In this document: piece after piece, positions 31,322 to 33,608 of the stretch
How positions within the stretch are numbered: position 1 is the first letter of the stretch
Layout: each line of letters opens with the position of its first letter
Translations under genes and position numbers: made by a program
Notes under the pieces: model-generated
The model's input: only the letters and a program-made list of their open reading frames with translations
Databases searched by the model: none
Told to the model about the DNA's origin: nothing
Assembly: GCA_015680685.1 (NCBI GenBank)
Contig: MNCI01022583.1
Location: 633,335 to 666,942 of the forward strand
Length of the DNA: 33,608 nucleotides
From: Gnetum montanum
Taxonomy: Eukaryota > Streptophyta > Gnetopsida > Gnetales > Gnetaceae
Reading direction: 5' to 3'

Positions 31322-32220
31322 TGATGAGCAGCTAGGTACCCCTACACCCAACCATATGAATCATGAGAATTCACAAGAGACTCGGTCGAAATCTGCAGAC
31401 TATAAGCACTTAACATGCACTAGACTTCTAACCAGTGAAACCTTGGGTTAGAACGGTCGTTGTCATCCTAATCTCACTTTTGAAGTTCTATTTACGATGG
31501 TTAAGTGAGATTAAGGCTAATGATTTTCATAGCTTTTTAATTATCTTTTCGGCGACTAATTATCTTGGAAAATAAGAATAGAATATTAATTAATCTAAAA
31601 TTATCTTAATCTAAATCTTAACTACTCCTAGCATAAGTATCTAGTCCCATCTTCCGAGCATGTTCTGAGTATCTCCCAACACTTCTGGGTTACCAGACGT
31701 TAAGTGTCACTGGGCTTACCAAGTGTTTGGGTTACGTTCGAGATGGTCGTACTTATGGTTTTAACAAACTACAAATGAACAATAATGATTGAAATTATAA
31801 TAACAAAAACATAAGTAATTAACAAGTAACTAATAAAGCATAAACATATTAAACTATTAATTGCATAAAATAACTAAGTCCAAATGCTGCAAGGAATGCT
31901 TGAATAGGTCATCTTTATTGCCGTCATGCCAATGGGCTCAGATACATCAACGCTTGAATAAAGAGCTAATCAATTTTCTTACACCTGCTGTGGGCACTTG
32001 GAAAATATTCTATCTCCTACAAGAACAAACTGCAAGAGCTTCGCTACAACTACTCAAAAGATGCCTAAATGAGGCAGAAGGCCCTCTTATTTATAGGCCA
32101 GGAAAGGTGGCTGCATAAACGGGCCCACGTTGACCCAGGGTGGCTACGTTGATGGGCCCGCGTAAACGCGGCTGCGTATAGGCGACCCAGTTGACGCATT
32201 GACTAAATGACACTTCATCA
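31322..32220 (-). mobile_element. 5' LTR of complete Ty3/gypsy element
   Basis: 899 bp, direct repeat of 18971-19883, with TGATGA/TCATCA ends. The minus strand has a TATA box CTATAAATA at 32089-32097, giving a U3 of about 130 bp and a long R-U5. It is followed by the tRNA-Asp-like primer site inward and by the TSD ATCAT outward. Confidence 0.95.
32088..32097 (-). promoter_or_regulatory. LTR TATA box
   Basis: CCTATAAATA on the minus strand, followed by AGAGGGCC. The U3 is short (about 125 bp), so genomic RNA would start near 32060. The other LTR has CATAAATA at the same place. Confidence 0.65.
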
Positions 32221-32225
32221 ATCAT
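32221..32225 (+). repeat. Right target-site duplication (ATCAT)
   Basis: Exact copy of 18966-18970, directly outside the LTR. Confidence 0.9.
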
Positions 32226-33608
32226 GATATCCCAAAATCACTTCAAAATATAAATTTGTTCTACGATCCCACAAACCCCACTAGTGATGCGTGCCAACAT
32301 GTATAATGTTTTGAAACCTTACTAGGCATCTACAACATTGTCCAAAATGATGTGGCATGTAGGGTATTTGTGAAAACGTTTAGAACCAAAGCAACCCAAT
32401 GGTTTCTGATGCTCCCTAATGCCTCCATTAACTCATGGCAGGAGTTCAAAAATAAGTTTTTGACTTAGTTTGACAAATTCATAAGCCCTGCCATAGCATC
32501 AAGTAACTTTACCAGCTTAAGAAAGCTACTTGAGGAATATGTTAGGGATTATAACCTTAGATTCCTTCACCAAGTGGTCTATGTGCCAAGTGAGATGCAT
32601 CCACAACCCAATGGCATCCTCAACTTTTACCTCTCTACCATTGACCCATTCTTCACCTATGTCATCAAATCGGATCCTAACATAACAGAAATATAGAAAG
32701 CAATGGCTAAAGTTGTGGAGCTAGAACAAATTACCCTTATGAATAGCATTCAAACCTAGTTTGGAATGATGAGCGTTAGCAATCCTATGCAACATATTCC
32801 TCTATCTCTACCAACTTTCCCAATGACCAACATTATGTTCCAAACTCCCATTCCCCTTCAAATGACTCAACCTACAAACAACTACTTTCAAGGTCCCACA
32901 TCTTGTCCATTTCTAGCATCTAACACAAATTTCAATGAGGATCAATCTAAGGCCTTAATTTAGTCCATCATAAACCCAAACAAGGTACCTAATCTTGTTG
33001 AACCCATGACTCAAGCTCAAGATCAAATAACCTAGAGATTAACTTCGCTTCAAAAATTTTCAAACGAAGTAGTTGAATTAAAGAGAAACAACAAGGGTCC
33101 TCTACAACCAGAAAAGCCTAGTTCATTAGTCAATGACAATTATTATTACCTTCATAACACTAGGCAACATTCTGAGAAGACTTGTCCCCAATTTTTAACA
33201 TTATATGGTGACAACACCCAAGGTCAAAAAAATGGGAAACTTCCTATTATGGTCCTTAATGTACCTCATCAAATAGAAAACAAAGAGGTTTCCTCATTGG
33301 AGAAAGTTATGGTAAGCAACCCCAACCCACATAACACTCGCTATCGTAAACTTAATGACATCATGAACAACACATAGCAACAAACTAGGAATGACCCTTA
33401 CACTCCTCCAAATAGGAGAGTTCCTAATGAAACACCACAAAAATTTCAGCAACACTTCCAGAAAACTTCAGAGCCTCTGAAATGGCTTCAAGCAGCCCAC
33501 CATGGAGCAAGCAAGGTCCCCTTGGGGCCCACAGATCACGACGGCAAGCGTCGGTGTCAAGAATCATCAGTTTCAAGGTCAAAAAGTGCAATTTTGGCTA
33601 AGTACATT
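32226..33608 (+). pseudogene. gag: Older Ty3/gypsy gag, main part, runs off window
   Basis: A single frame runs to the window end with only stop codons, no frameshift. Retrotransposon-gag motifs are DIPKSLQNIN, YDPTNPTSDA, NDVACRVFVKTFRTKATQWF, LPNASINSW and EFKNKF, then LRFLHQVVYVPSEMHPQP and a Pro/Gln/Asn-rich tail. Interruptions: one TAA and six TAG (after LT, TEI, QT, LI, IT and NNT), each TAG at a position where CAG (Gln) fits. It continues the frame left of the 13.25-kb insertion. The last ~120 bp are more GC-rich and may be less typical. Protease and later domains would lie beyond the window. Confidence 0.85.

Overview
This window looks like repeat-derived plant nuclear DNA, plausibly from a large, slowly purged genome such as a conifer. 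The evidence is AT-rich sequence, plant-type Ty3/gypsy (Athila/Tat-like) and Ty1/copia (SIRE-like) elements, nested insertions with eroded but readable open frames, and stop codons dominated by CAG-to-TAG changes. I find no intact host gene, rRNA, functional tRNA or CRISPR array. The organism call is an inference from repeat content only.

Layout. (1) 1-4099, + strand: the 3' end of a Ty3/gypsy element, with an intron end, a decayed ~931-codon extra ORF, a polypurine tract and a 3' LTR. (2) 4240-4325, - strand: a tRNA-like SINE head. (3) 5114-5797 and 11808-11911, - strand: one LINE ORF1-like frame split by a Ty1/copia insertion. (4) 5798-11807, + strand: that copia element, with LTRs of 1217 and 1138 bp, TSD TAAAA, tRNA-iMet primer site and a gag remnant, but no recognisable pol. 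(5) 11912-17049: old non-coding repeats, including a solo LTR (14590-15455) of the same family as (1), and several tandem duplications. (6) 17050-18970 and 32226-33608, + strand: an older Ty3/gypsy element (candidate 5' LTR, leader, gag) split by the next element. (7) 18971-32220, - strand: a complete 13,250-bp Ty3/gypsy element with LTRs of 899 and 913 bp, TSD ATCAT, a tRNA-Asp-like primer site, gag, protease, RT, RNase H, integrase, a ~2-kb spacer, the same ~931-codon extra ORF seen in (1), a polypurine tract and the 3' LTR.

Most unusual point. The extra ORF lies in the 'env' position but does not look like an envelope protein. It has a conserved N-terminal block and a long coiled-coil-like C-terminal half, and its nearly unchanged length in two diverged copies suggests it is a lasting part of the family. 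In both copies a splice acceptor abuts the ATG, with a branch-point-like motif about 25 nt upstream. In the complete copy there are also a TATA box, a splice donor and U3-like modules upstream. This suggests a separately transcribed, spliced gene driven by an LTR-derived internal promoter. All coding regions here are inactivated by stops and frameshifts.
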